Positions 27,726 through 37,305 are shown, counted from the first letter of the stretch. The stretch: 56,425 nt of DNA from an uncultured Polaribacter sp. (GCA_905480405.1 CAJQQH010000003.1:1-56425); one strand, 5' to 3'. Numbers and translations are program-made. The notes: generated by a model not told the origin, from the letters alone.

Positions 27726-27942
27726 TTATTTAATAAACATATTTAAAATAACTAGATCATCTTTTAAAGGTTAAAACTGTTTAAACAACAGTAAATTTTA
27801 TATAAACAACACGTTTTTTTAGTTGAACTTAAGATAGCTTAAAATTCAAGTTATCTGAATTGAAAAAAGTCTTGTTTATCATCTTTAATTTAAGGAAAAG
27901 TTAAAAAATTTCATATTTGTGTATAATTTAAAACATCAGAAA

Positions 27943-28827
27943 ATGAATACTTTAAAAATAAAAAACTTAACAAAAACATATCCCAATGGTGTAAAAGCAT
28001 TAAACGGAATTAGCTTAGAAATTACCAACGGAATGTTTGGATTGTTAGGAGCAAACGGAGCAGGAAAATCTTCTTTAATGCGAACAATTGCTACTTTGCA
28101 AGAACCCACTTCTGGAAGTGTTTCGTTTAATGATGTTGACATTATTGAAAAGCCAAATAACTTAAGAAAAGATTTAGGGTATTTACCGCAAGAATTTGGT
28201 GTATATCCAAAAATATCAGCAGAAAAATTGCTAGATCATTTAGCTGTTTTAAAAGGGATTTTAAATAAAAAAGAGCGCAAAAAACAAGTTACTGCTTTAT
28301 TACAGCAAGTAAATTTATATCAGCATAGAAAAAAATCGGTATTTACTTTTTCTGGTGGAATGCGTCAACGTTTTGGTATTGCACAAGCATTATTGAGCAA
28401 TCCACAAATTATAATTGTAGACGAACCTACTGCAGGATTAGATCCAGAAGAAAGCAATCGTTTTTTAAACTTATTAAGTGAAATTGGCGAAAATGTAATT
28501 GTTATTCTTTCTACTCATATTGTTGAGGATGTTAAAAATTTATGTCCAAAAATGGCAATTATGTCTAATGGTGAAATTATATCACAAGGAAATCCAAAAG
28601 AATTAGTGGCAAGTATTGAAGGGAAGATTTGGTCAAGGATTATTCCCAAAGCAGATATTGCTATATACAAAAATACATTTCAAGTAATTTCTACAAAATT
28701 GGTTGCCGGTGAAACTCAAATTAGAGTTTTATCTGACCATAAACCCGAAAGTGGTTTTGAAATGATTGCTCCAAACTTAGAAGATTTTTACTTCGCAACA
28801 TTGTTTAATCAAACTTTAAAAGCTTAA
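27943..28827 (+). CDS. ABC transporter ATP-binding protein
   Basis: 294-aa ATPase from the ATG at 27943, chosen over an in-frame ATG 24 bp upstream because its paralogue starts identically (MNTL-IKN). Motifs: Walker A GANGAGKSS (36-44), Q-loop LPQEFGVYPKIS, signature FSGGMRQRFGIA, Walker B IIIVDEPTAGLDP, switch His in STHIVED. It powers the fused permease-peptidase encoded 3 bp downstream. It is highly similar over its whole length to the ATPase at 38672. Confidence 0.95.
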   Translation: MNTLKIKNLTKTYPNGVKALNGISLEITNGMFGLLGANGAGKSSLMRTIATLQEPTSGSVSFNDVDIIEKPNNLRKDLGYLPQEFGVYPKISAEKLLDHLAVLKGILNKKERKKQVTALLQQVNLYQHRKKSVFTFSGGMRQRFGIAQALLSNPQIIIVDEPTAGLDPEESNRFLNLLSEIGENVIVILSTHIVEDVKNLCPKMAIMSNGEIISQGNPKELVASIEGKIWSRIIPKADIAIYKNTFQVISTKLVAGETQIRVLSDHKPESGFEMIAPNLEDFYFATLFNQTLKA

Positions 28828-28830
28828 ATT

Positions 28831-31800
28831 ATGTTTAAAAAATTAATCCAATTCGAAGTTTTTTATCAATTAAAACAAAGAGCATTTCCAATATTTGTAA
28901 CCTTATTTTTAGCATTAGGTGTATTTATTGGTAGACAAGGTTTTGCGCCTACAGGTGTTAATTTTAATGCTGTATATCAAGTTTATTTTTACACCAATAT
29001 AATTACTTTAGGAAGTGTATTTATAACTATGTTTTTTGCAATAAGTGCTATACTAAGAGATAAACAGCATAATATGGAGAGTTTAATTTACAGTTCTTCA
29101 ATAACCAAAGCACAGTATTTTTGGAGTCGTTTTTTAGGAACTTTTATTTTTAGTGTGTTGGCTTTTTCTCCTTTTCTTTTAGGATATTTCTTAGGAGTAA
29201 ACCTCTCAGATTTAGATCCAGAGCGTATCAATGAATTTCATATAATGACTTATCTACAGCCGTTATTATATATGGTAATTCCGAATATTTTCATTTGTTC
29301 TACAATTATTTTTTCTGTAAGTACAATCACAAAAAATAGTACAGCAACCTATGTAAGTGCCGTATTTATTTACATGCTGTATTTTGTGAGTTCTATTTTT
29401 TTAAACTCACCGTTAATGGCGCAATCTGTACCTGCATCATCAGAAAGTATGGCGATGGCAGCGATTGCAGATCCATTTGGAATTGCAGCTTTTTTTGAGC
29501 AAACACAGTATTGGACACCTTTTCAGAAAAACACACAGTTACTTTCGTTATCAGGATTGTTTTTAAAGAACAGAATTTTTTGGGTTCTTGTTTCTCTTGG
29601 TTTTCTGTTGGCTACTTATAAACTGTTTTCTTTCAGAAAAATCACTAAAAAAGTAAAAAAAGAACCAAAAATTAAAAATGTGAAACAAGAGTTATTGGCT
29701 TATAAACCAATAAAAGGATTGCATAATTTTAAAGCACAAAGACTAGCCTTTTTTGCATTGTTAAAAATAGAATTGAAAAGTGTTTTTAGGAGTTTACCAT
29801 TTATAGCAGTCTTATTGATGTGGATGTTTATAGTGTTCTCAGAGTTATATTCGTCTGTTATTGGAGGTGGAGAATATGGCGTAAGTGTGTATCCGTTTAC
29901 CAATAAATTAACCGAATTAATTGTAGGTCCGTTAACTATCTTTAGTTTGATATTGATCATTTTTTATAGCTCAGAAATTGTTTGGAAAGAACGAATCCTA
30001 CATTTTAATTTGATAATTGATGCGACACCTGTAAAAAATAGCACATTCTTTTTTTCAAAGTTTAGTGCTTTGATATTACTTCCAATAATTTTGATAACTG
30101 TTGGAGTTGTTCTTTGTATTGCATTTCAAATGGCTTTAGGATATTCTAATTTTGAATTCGGTTTATATGCATCATTATATTACCATTACGGATTGCAATT
30201 AGTCGTTTTTTGTATGATTGCTTTATTTGTTAATAGTTTGGCAAAGACTAAATATATGGGAATGGGAATTTTTGGATTGATTGTATTATTAACACTTAAA
30301 TCTGAAATGTTAGGATTAGAACATCCACTTACAAGTCTTGGTTTTTTACCAAGATTGGAATCTAATAATATGGATGGTTTCAACGGTGTTTCAAATTTAT
30401 ATAATCATTTAGCAATGTATTGGTTGGCTTTTGGATTGTTGTTAATTGTACTTTCTTTCAAAATTTGGAATCGTGGAATTATAGCTAGTTTTTCAGTAAA
30501 AGTGAAGCAGTTTTTTACAAATTGGACCAAGATTCAGAAATTGAGTTTCTCATTTTTAATGTTAATATTTATTGGTTTTGGAAGCTTGGTTTTTTACAAT
30601 ATAAATATCGTTTCTGAGTATAATACATCTAATGACAGATTAGATTTTAGCGAAAACTACGAAAGAAAATTCAAAAAATATCAAAAAGTAAAAAGAGTGT
30701 ATCCAACTTCAAAAAAGACAAAAGTTGATATTTACCCTAAAGAAAGAACTTACTTGTTAACTGCAAATTATATGATGATGAATCGTAGCGAGAAACCTAT
30801 GTCACATGTATTTGTTACAGAAAGAATGGCATTAGAATCTTTGCAAATAGAAAACGCTACATTAATAAAACACGATTCTGATTTTGGCACTTATCTTTTC
30901 GAATTTAATAACGCATTGCAACCAAATGATTCTGTTGTATGTAACTTTAAATTAATAAATAAAGTAAAAGGTTATGAAAATGACAATTCTATTGTAAACA
31001 ATGGAACGTATCTTAATCGTTTTAGAAATTTTGAACCAATTTTTGGGTATACAACTAGTTTTGAAATTTCGAACGCAAGAGAACGTCAAAAAAGGGATTT
31101 ACCAAAACGTATAGAAGAAGATGAAAGTTCTGATACGCATATTGCTTTTAAAGATGTTAAGTATGAAAAGATAAATTTCGAAACTATTATTTCAACATCA
31201 AACGATCAAACAGCTATTAGTTCTGGTAAATTAATAAAAGAATGGACAGAAAATAATCGAAACTATTTTTATTATAAGTCTAGTGTGAAAATTTCACCAG
31301 AAGTAGGGTATTTTTCAGCTAAATATAAAACTAAGAAAACAAATTATAAAGGTGTTGCTATTGAGCAATATTATGATGAAAACCACGATTTTAATATTGA
31401 TGATATTGAAAAAAGCATCCAAGAGACGTTAGATTACTGTCAAGAAAATTTTGGTGCATATCAATTTGATCACATAAGAATTGCAGAAGTGCCTGCACAT
31501 TGGCCTTTTGGTGGTTTTGCTCATCCTGGAGTTATTAGTATGGTTGAAGATAGATTGTATTTATCTGATGTTAGTAACGAAGATACTTTTAATGTGGTGG
31601 CTAAAAGAACCATTCACGAAGTAGCACATCAATGGTGGGGACACACATTATCTTCTAAACCTGTTGCAGGTGGTTCTTTTCTTGTTGAAGGACTTGCAAA
31701 ATATACAGAAGCTGTTGTGATGGAAAAAATGTATGGAAAAAGTGCTTTGTACACATTAGCGGAAGACACAAGAAGCAGGTATTTTTCTGGAAGATCTTTT

Positions 31801-32394
31801 GCTTCTGAAATTGAACCACCAGTTTATAAAGTAGACGGACAAAGTTATATTTCTTACGGAAAAGCATTAAATACACTATTAGCTTTAAGAGATTTAGTAG
31901 GCGAAAAACAAATAAATTTAGTCTTAAAAACGTTAACTGATACTTATAGAAATAGTAATAAATTAGAAGCAACTACGTTAGATTTCTTAAAAGAAATTTA
32001 TAAAATTACACCAACTCATCAGCATCATTTAATAGAAGATTGGTTTAAAAAAGTAATTACTTATGATTTAGGTATTGAAAATGCTACAACAAAAGCATTA
32101 GCAAACGGAACATTTGAAGTATCGATAAAAGTAATAGCAAAACGTTTAGAAACTTTAAATTCTGGAGAGGTAAAACAAATAGCAATAGATGAACCTATTA
32201 AAATTGGGTTGTTCTCTAAGCATCCATCAAATGTGAAAGATGATAGTTCGGTATTATATTATGAATCCAATAAAATCAATAAAGAAATAACTGAGATTAA
32301 AATTATCGTAAAAGAAAAGCCAAGTTATGTCGCAATTGATCCTTATGGAACACGAAGTGATGAAAATCTGGTAGATAATATTTTTCAATTATAA
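28831..32394 (+). CDS. ABC-2 permease fused to an M1-type zinc peptidase
   Basis: 1187-aa inner-membrane protein. Residues 1-600 contain about 13 hydrophobic helices in two ABC-2-type sets (about 20-265 and 315-590). The rest is a large exported domain of the M1 (gluzincin) family with the zinc motif HEVAHQWWG (His929, Glu930, His933) and the third ligand Glu in FLVEGLAKYTE. The usual GAMEN exopeptidase motif is replaced by FAHPGVISM. This suggests a transporter that handles or trims a peptide on the outer face of the inner membrane; the substrate is unknown. It is 3 bp downstream of its ATPase and paralogous to the gene at 39555. Confidence 0.9.
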   Translation: MFKKLIQFEVFYQLKQRAFPIFVTLFLALGVFIGRQGFAPTGVNFNAVYQVYFYTNIITLGSVFITMFFAISAILRDKQHNMESLIYSSSITKAQYFWSRFLGTFIFSVLAFSPFLLGYFLGVNLSDLDPERINEFHIMTYLQPLLYMVIPNIFICSTIIFSVSTITKNSTATYVSAVFIYMLYFVSSIFLNSPLMAQSVPASSESMAMAAIADPFGIAAFFEQTQYWTPFQKNTQLLSLSGLFLKNRIFWVLVSLGFLLATYKLFSFRKITKKVKKEPKIKNVKQELLAYKPIKGLHNFKAQRLAFFALLKIELKSVFRSLPFIAVLLMWMFIVFSELYSSVIGGGEYGVSVYPFTNKLTELIVGPLTIFSLILIIFYSSEIVWKERILHFNLIIDATPVKNSTFFFSKFSALILLPIILITVGVVLCIAFQMALGYSNFEFGLYASLYYHYGLQLVVFCMIALFVNSLAKTKYMGMGIFGLIVLLTLKSEMLGLEHPLTSLGFLPRLESNNMDGFNGVSNLYNHLAMYWLAFGLLLIVLSFKIWNRGIIASFSVKVKQFFTNWTKIQKLSFSFLMLIFIGFGSLVFYNINIVSEYNTSNDRLDFSENYERKFKKYQKVKRVYPTSKKTKVDIYPKERTYLLTANYMMMNRSEKPMSHVFVTERMALESLQIENATLIKHDSDFGTYLFEFNNALQPNDSVVCNFKLINKVKGYENDNSIVNNGTYLNRFRNFEPIFGYTTSFEISNARERQKRDLPKRIEEDESSDTHIAFKDVKYEKINFETIISTSNDQTAISSGKLIKEWTENNRNYFYYKSSVKISPEVGYFSAKYKTKKTNYKGVAIEQYYDENHDFNIDDIEKSIQETLDYCQENFGAYQFDHIRIAEVPAHWPFGGFAHPGVISMVEDRLYLSDVSNEDTFNVVAKRTIHEVAHQWWGHTLSSKPVAGGSFLVEGLAKYTEAVVMEKMYGKSALYTLAEDTRSRYFSGRSFASEIEPPVYKVDGQSYISYGKALNTLLALRDLVGEKQINLVLKTLTDTYRNSNKLEATTLDFLKEIYKITPTHQHHLIEDWFKKVITYDLGIENATTKALANGTFEVSIKVIAKRLETLNSGEVKQIAIDEPIKIGLFSKHPSNVKDDSSVLYYESNKINKEITEIKIIVKEKPSYVAIDPYGTRSDENLVDNIFQL

Positions 32395-32429
32395 GAATTA
32401 ATTTTTCTCTATCATTTTGTTAATAGTAG

Positions 32430-32549
32430 TTCATTATAACTAGTAATTGTTTTGTAATCATACATAAAAAAGGTGTAAAAAAGTTTCCGAAATCTATTCG
32501 ATTACAAAATAGATTAGAAGAAGTTAACAAATTGTTCGAAAAGGATTAA
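32430..32549 (+). pseudogene. possible short coding remnant
   Basis: In the 283-bp gap after the ABC-M1 gene, a 39-codon frame without start codon ends at TAA 32547-32549. Its last part looks coding: KKGVKKFPKSIRLQNRLEEV, then NKLFEKD. It may be the tail of a deleted gene. No family is recognised and chance is possible. Confidence 0.25.
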
Positions 32550-32677
32550 AATGAATTTTATCATCTATTTTTAGCTGTTTATTATACTTAAACACCCATT
32601 TGTCATTAAGTTTTATTCATATGTGTAATAATTCTTAATTTTACGTTACTAATTGCAAACAAACTCCTAATAGCAAA

Positions 32678-33574
32678 ATGAAAAAAAGTATCACATATTA
32701 TTTAACATTATTGGTTATAAAACTAAAGGGAGTAAAAAAAGAGTTCAGTAAAGACCCTATAGATTATTTAGAAATTAGGAAAGAAAACGTAATCCATCCT
32801 AAAAATAATTTATTTAAAAACAGAAAAACACGAAACTTTAAAGTAGATAAAACCTTAATTACAGAAATTAAACCAGCACATTCGTCAGATAAATTATTGC
32901 TATTTATTCACGGAGGTGCTTTTATTTCTGGACCAGCAAAACATCATTGGGATTCTTTACAAGAAATATCTAAACACACAAATTTAACAATTTGGATGTG
33001 TAATTACCCAAAAGCTCCAGAGCATAAGATTTTGGAAATTTCAAAAAATATTGATGCAGTATATGAACATGCATTAAAAACTTATAGTGGAGATCAAATA
33101 ACATTAATTGGCGATTCAGTTGGTGGAACTTTAGTTGCAACTTTAACGCAACGATTGATTCAATATAAAAAAATAGTGCCAAAAAAAATCATTCTTATTT
33201 CTCCAGTAATGGATGCAACAATGTCTAATAAACAAATTGACATTGTAGATAAAAAAGATCCAATGTTATCTAAAAAAGGCGTACTAAGTGCAAAGAAAAT
33301 GTGCGCAGGAGACACCGATTTAAATAATGAGTTAATTTCTCCTCTTTACGGAAGTTTTAATCAGTTTCCAAAAACAATGTTGTTTTTAGCTGAGCATGAT
33401 ATTACGTATCCTGATCAACAATTGGCTGTTAAAAAAATGAAAGAATCTAATGTTGATTTTGAAATTATTTTTGGAGAGGAGATGCCACACATTTGGCCAT
33501 TATTACCTGTTATGAAAGAATCAAAAAAGGCTTTAAGATTAATTATTGATACTATAAATAATAAAGAGATTTGA
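32678..33574 (+). CDS. alpha/beta hydrolase, hormone-sensitive-lipase-like esterase
   Basis: 298-aa cytoplasmic esterase with the HGG oxyanion motif (FIHGGAFISG, near residue 75), nucleophile GDSVGG (near residue 148), Asp in FLAEHDITYPD and His in MPHIWPLL. No signal peptide is evident; the hydrophobic start is short and basic. Members hydrolyse short acyl esters and sometimes drug esters. It is the first gene of a tight operon that runs to 37184. The last codons overlap the TTG start of the next gene. Confidence 0.88.
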   Translation: MKKSITYYLTLLVIKLKGVKKEFSKDPIDYLEIRKENVIHPKNNLFKNRKTRNFKVDKTLITEIKPAHSSDKLLLFIHGGAFISGPAKHHWDSLQEISKHTNLTIWMCNYPKAPEHKILEISKNIDAVYEHALKTYSGDQITLIGDSVGGTLVATLTQRLIQYKKIVPKKIILISPVMDATMSNKQIDIVDKKDPMLSKKGVLSAKKMCAGDTDLNNELISPLYGSFNQFPKTMLFLAEHDITYPDQQLAVKKMKESNVDFEIIFGEEMPHIWPLLPVMKESKKALRLIIDTINNKEI

Positions 33575-33906
33575 AATTAAACAACAAGAGGTTTATAACT
33601 ATTGAAAATAAAAAAGGAATATCTTCTAACGAGACTATTTTTTTCTATTCTCAATATAAAAATATAATAACAGGAACCTATAAAGGTGGAGAAATAGAAG
33701 AAGGTTTAATAATTGGTAAGCAAATAGATAACTCGAGAGTAGAACTTTTATTTCAATGTTTAACTAAAGATGGCAATCTTAAAGCTGGAGAATCAAAAGG
33801 AATTATTTCAAAAAATAAGTCAGGTAAATTAGAGTTGAAATTTGAATGGAATTGGTTGAATGGAGATTTATCAGGAGGAACATCTGCATACATTGAAATA
33901 ACTTAA
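33571..33906 (+). CDS. small conserved beta-rich protein, unknown function
   Basis: 111-aa soluble protein of alternating beta-strand pattern (FFYSQYKNIITGTYKGGEIE, then LIIGKQ and VELLFQCLTKDG). It belongs to a set of roughly 110-residue proteins sometimes mislabelled n-acetylglutamate synthase; no acetyl-CoA site is visible. The start is TTG and overlaps the esterase stop (TTGA), indicating translational coupling. The next gene begins 12 bp later. Function unknown. Confidence 0.7.
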   Translation: MKLNNKRFITIENKKGISSNETIFFYSQYKNIITGTYKGGEIEEGLIIGKQIDNSRVELLFQCLTKDGNLKAGESKGIISKNKSGKLELKFEWNWLNGDLSGGTSAYIEIT

Positions 33907-33917
33907 AAAAACAAAAA

Positions 33918-34679
33918 ATGTCGATAACAAAAGAAGAAGAATTAGTAGGAATGCAAAAAGTTAGCGAAGCTGTAGGAACTACACTAAAAAAGATGAAAGC
34001 TTTTGCTAAAATAGGTATGTCTACTAAAGAATTAGACGATTATGGTGCTAAATTATTAAAAAATTACGGTGCTAAATCAGCTCCTTTCGAAACTTACGGG
34101 TTTCCAGGCTATACTTGCATTAGTGTAAATGAGGTTGCAGCTCACGGAATTCCATCAAAAAAAATTATTTTAAAAGAAGGCGATTTAATAAATATTGATG
34201 TTTCTGCAGAGTTAAATGGTTTTTGGTCAGACAATGGGAGTTCTTTTATTTTAGGTAAAGACATTCATAAACATAAAACTTTAGTTAAGGCATCTAAAGA
34301 GATTTTAATGGAAGCAATTAATTGCACAAAAGAAGGTGTGAAAATTGCAGATATTGGTCATATAATTGAAACTGAAGCTCTAAAAAGAGGATTTAAAGTT
34401 ATAGAAAACTTAGCAGGTCATGGCGTTGGAAGAAGTTTACATGAAAAACCAGAAAACATTTTAAATTACAGCGTTAAAAGTAATAGAGAACGCTTTAAAA
34501 AAAATACAACTGTAGCTATAGAAACCTTTATTTCTACAAAATCATCTATTGCAATAGAGCTTAATGATGGTTGGACTTTGGTTGGAGATAAAGGTGGTTA
34601 TGTTGCACAGCATGAACATACTATTTTAATTACAGATAAAAAACCAATCATTTTAACTGCTGCAAATGGATGTATTTAA
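33918..34679 (+). CDS. map: methionine aminopeptidase, type I-like
   Basis: 253-aa cytoplasmic metallopeptidase that removes N-terminal Met. All five metal ligands are placed as in MAP: Asp in NIDVSAE, Asp in FWSDNGSSF, His in GHGVGRSLHE, Glu in AIETFIS and Glu in AQHEHTI. The motif AIET replaces the usual TIEP, and DNG replaces the common DTS/DTG, so it is a divergent member. It lies inside an operon of hydrolases and resistance-like enzymes instead of with ribosomal or translation genes. This suggests an extra copy with a special role. Confidence 0.9.
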   Translation: MSITKEEELVGMQKVSEAVGTTLKKMKAFAKIGMSTKELDDYGAKLLKNYGAKSAPFETYGFPGYTCISVNEVAAHGIPSKKIILKEGDLINIDVSAELNGFWSDNGSSFILGKDIHKHKTLVKASKEILMEAINCTKEGVKIADIGHIIETEALKRGFKVIENLAGHGVGRSLHEKPENILNYSVKSNRERFKKNTTVAIETFISTKSSIAIELNDGWTLVGDKGGYVAQHEHTILITDKKPIILTAANGCI

Positions 34680-34682
34680 AAA

Positions 34683-35498
34683 ATGAAAAAAACTCTATAT
34701 TTCTTTATCCTAGTTTTTACCTTTTTTTCTTGTAAAAAAAATAAAGTAGAAAACATTGAAAACAAAAAAGTAATACAACCTGAGTTTCAAAATATTTTAA
34801 ATGCTAAAAACGTCAAAGGATCGGTATTAATTTATGATTTTAAAAAAGAAACATATTATTCTAATGATTTTGATTGGGCAACAATTGGTTTTTTACCTGC
34901 TTCTACATTTAAAATTCCGAACTCTATAATTGCTTTAGAACTTGGTGTTGTTAAAAATGACAGCACCTTATTTACTTGGAATGGAGAGAAAAGAGATTAT
35001 AAAGTTTGGGAACAAGATTTAGTTTTAAAACAAGCGTTTCATTATTCTTGTGTGCCTTGTTATCAAGAAATAGCAAGAGCAGTTGGAGTAAATAAAATGA
35101 AAACTCTATTAGAAAAATTACAATTTGGAAACATGAAATTCGATGCATCTACAATTGATAATTTTTGGTTAGAAGGTAACTCTAAAATCAACCAATTTCA
35201 ACAAATCGATTTCTTAAAACGACTTTATAAATCGAAACTACCTATCTCTAAGCGAACAGAAGTTATTATGAAAAAAATGATGCTTGTAAATGAAAAGGAA
35301 AATTATAAATTAAGAGGTAAAACGGGCTTATCTGTTAGAAGCAATAAAAGAAATGGATGGTTTGTTGGTTATCTCGAAAAAAATAAAAATGTCTATTTTT
35401 TCGCAACAAATATAGAACCTAATAAAGACTCAAATATAAATTTATTTGTAAAAGCACGAAAGGAAATTACTTTTGAAGCGTTACAATTACTTAAATAA
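34683..35498 (+). CDS. class D beta-lactamase-family lipoprotein
   Basis: 271-aa lipoprotein (lipobox FFSCKK, Cys17). The serine beta-lactamase fold has all class D landmarks: STFK (Ser74, Lys77), SCV (122-124), FGN (148-150, Tyr replaced by Phe), the omega-loop FWLEGNSKIN with Trp162, and KTG (213-215). It could hydrolyse beta-lactams or be a penicillin-binding sensor like BlaR; activity cannot be told from sequence. It starts 3 bp after map. Confidence 0.87.
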   Translation: MKKTLYFFILVFTFFSCKKNKVENIENKKVIQPEFQNILNAKNVKGSVLIYDFKKETYYSNDFDWATIGFLPASTFKIPNSIIALELGVVKNDSTLFTWNGEKRDYKVWEQDLVLKQAFHYSCVPCYQEIARAVGVNKMKTLLEKLQFGNMKFDASTIDNFWLEGNSKINQFQQIDFLKRLYKSKLPISKRTEVIMKKMMLVNEKENYKLRGKTGLSVRSNKRNGWFVGYLEKNKNVYFFATNIEPNKDSNINLFVKARKEITFEALQLLK

Positions 35499-35502
35499 AA
35501 TA

Positions 35503-36129
35503 ATGATGAACGGACCAGATACAAACCAAAAATTTCCATTAGCTAATTACGATAGACTTTGTTTTTTAATAAACATCATTAAAAATCCAAATATTATTGT
35601 GGGTGATTATACCTATTATGATGATTTTGAAAATGTAGAAAATTTTGAGAAAAATGTAAAATACCATTTCGATTTTACTGGCGATCAATTAATAATTGGA
35701 AAATTTTGCATGATAGCCTCTGATGTTAAATTTATAATGAACGGAGCTAATCATTTAACTGATAGTATTTCTACTTATCCGTTTGCTATTTTTGGAAATG
35801 GTTGGGAGAATGCTATGGAAGGAAAAACATACCCTCAAAAAGGAAATATCAATATTGGCAATGATGTTTGGATTGGTTACAATGCTACAATTATGGCTGG
35901 TGTAACTATTGGAGACGGAGCTATTATTGCTACAAATGCAACCGTAGTAAAAGATGTAGAGCCTTATTCTATTGTTGGTGGTAATCCAGCAAAAGAAATT
36001 AAAAAACGTTTTTCTGATGAAAAAATAGCACAACTTTTAAAGCTAAAGTGGTGGAATTGGGATATTGAAAAAATTACTAAAAATGTTCAGAATTTAACGG
36101 GTAAAGAATTTCATAAAATAGTATCGTAA
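35503..36129 (+). CDS. Vat/CatB-like xenobiotic O-acetyltransferase
   Basis: 208-aa left-handed beta-helix acetyltransferase, start at ATG 35503 (MMNGPDTNQKFP). The N-terminal GPD-N motif, IIVGDYTYYDD, the catalytic His in MNGANHLTD and the hexapeptide repeats IGNDVWIGYNATIMAGVTIG are those of streptogramin A (Vat) and CatB chloramphenicol acetyltransferases. It transfers acetyl from acetyl-CoA to a hydroxyl of a small molecule. It lies 4 bp after the class D gene and its stop overlaps the next start (TAATG), so it is co-transcribed. Confidence 0.87.
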   Translation: MMNGPDTNQKFPLANYDRLCFLINIIKNPNIIVGDYTYYDDFENVENFEKNVKYHFDFTGDQLIIGKFCMIASDVKFIMNGANHLTDSISTYPFAIFGNGWENAMEGKTYPQKGNINIGNDVWIGYNATIMAGVTIGDGAIIATNATVVKDVEPYSIVGGNPAKEIKKRFSDEKIAQLLKLKWWNWDIEKITKNVQNLTGKEFHKIVS

Positions 36130-37184
36130 TGAAAAAAACAGTTTTAATCTTACTCTTTTGCTTACCAACATTACTCTTTTCTCAAAATTGTAATTGTACA
36201 TCTAATTTTAATTGGTTAAAAACAACTTTTGAAAAAAATGATGCCGGTTTTTCATATGCAATTAGCAAAAAAGGAGAACAAGCTTACGAAATGCATAATA
36301 AAGTTTTTATCAAAAAAACTGCGAATGTTACAAATATTAATGATTGCCAAAAATTGATGGCAGAATGGCTTGCTTTTTTCCGTTCAGGCCATTTAAAAAT
36401 AAAAAATATAAATAAGTCAAAACTTAACACTAAGAAAGAAAACAGAAAACTGCCAGAAATTTATTTTAAGACTATTAATAAACAAACTGTATATCTAAGA
36501 ATTTCAACATTTAGTGGTGCTGTAAGAAAAACGATAGATAGTGTTATTTTAAAACATAAAAAAACAATATTAAAAACACCTAACTTTATTATTGATATTA
36601 GAAATAATGGTGGAGGAAGTGATAGTAGCTACAGTAAATTATTACCTCTTTTATATACCAATCCTATAAGATCAATTGGTATAGAATTTTTATCTACAAC
36701 ATTAAACAATCAGCGAATGCTTGATTTTATTAATAACCCAAAATGGGGTTTTGATCAGGATGGTAAAAAATGGGCTAAACAATCATTTGATAAACTAGAA
36801 AAGCAAAAAGGAAGTTTTGTTAATTTAAGCTCAACCATGGTTGATGAAATAAAATATGATACTATTTATAAATTTCCTAAAAGAGTTGGTATCATTATTA
36901 ATGGTAAAAACGGAAGTACAGCGGAACAATTTTTATTAGATGCTAAACAAAGTAAAAAAGTTAAACTATTTGGAACAACAACAAAAGGTGTACTAGATAT
37001 TTCTAATATGCATTTTGTAACATTTCCGAGTGGAAAATTTGAATTAGGATATGGTTTATCAAGAAGTATGAGGATTCCAGAAATGGCAATTGATGAAAAA
37101 GGGATACAACCTGATTTTTTTTTAGATGAAGAAATTAAAAAAGAAGATTGGATTGAGTTTGTAACTAAATCATTAGAAAAATAG
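36129..37184 (+). CDS. secreted S41-family serine peptidase
   Basis: 351-aa exported protein with signal peptide (residues 1-18, ending LLFSQ) followed by CNCTSNFNW. The tail-specific peptidase core shows the DIRNNGGGSD strand (near residue 158) and the Ser/Lys dyad region GKNGSTAEQFLLDAKQSKK (near residue 258), with the final GIQPDFFLDEE. No PDZ domain is visible. Members cleave C-terminal tails of exported proteins. It ends the operon that begins at 32678. Confidence 0.87.
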   Translation: MKKTVLILLFCLPTLLFSQNCNCTSNFNWLKTTFEKNDAGFSYAISKKGEQAYEMHNKVFIKKTANVTNINDCQKLMAEWLAFFRSGHLKIKNINKSKLNTKKENRKLPEIYFKTINKQTVYLRISTFSGAVRKTIDSVILKHKKTILKTPNFIIDIRNNGGGSDSSYSKLLPLLYTNPIRSIGIEFLSTTLNNQRMLDFINNPKWGFDQDGKKWAKQSFDKLEKQKGSFVNLSSTMVDEIKYDTIYKFPKRVGIIINGKNGSTAEQFLLDAKQSKKVKLFGTTTKGVLDISNMHFVTFPSGKFELGYGLSRSMRIPEMAIDEKGIQPDFFLDEEIKKEDWIEFVTKSLEK

Positions 37185-37305
37185 ATTCGTAAGCGTTAAA
37201 ATTTTAGATGTAGGTAACAATAGAGCTACTTTTAATTAAAAAAGGAATAGTTAGATTTCCAATAAAAAATAACGAAAAAGCAGCAGATTATTTAAGTACA
37301 AAAAT

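Noticed and set aside
33571-33906. N-acetylglutamate synthase, a label often carried by similar small proteins
   Set aside because: At 111 aa without an acetyl-CoA-binding motif it cannot be a GNAT acetyltransferase; I left the function open.
32678-37184. Acquired resistance island
   Set aside because: No integrase, transposase, inverted repeat or attachment site borders it, and base and codon usage look like those of the neighbours. An intrinsic operon is just as likely.
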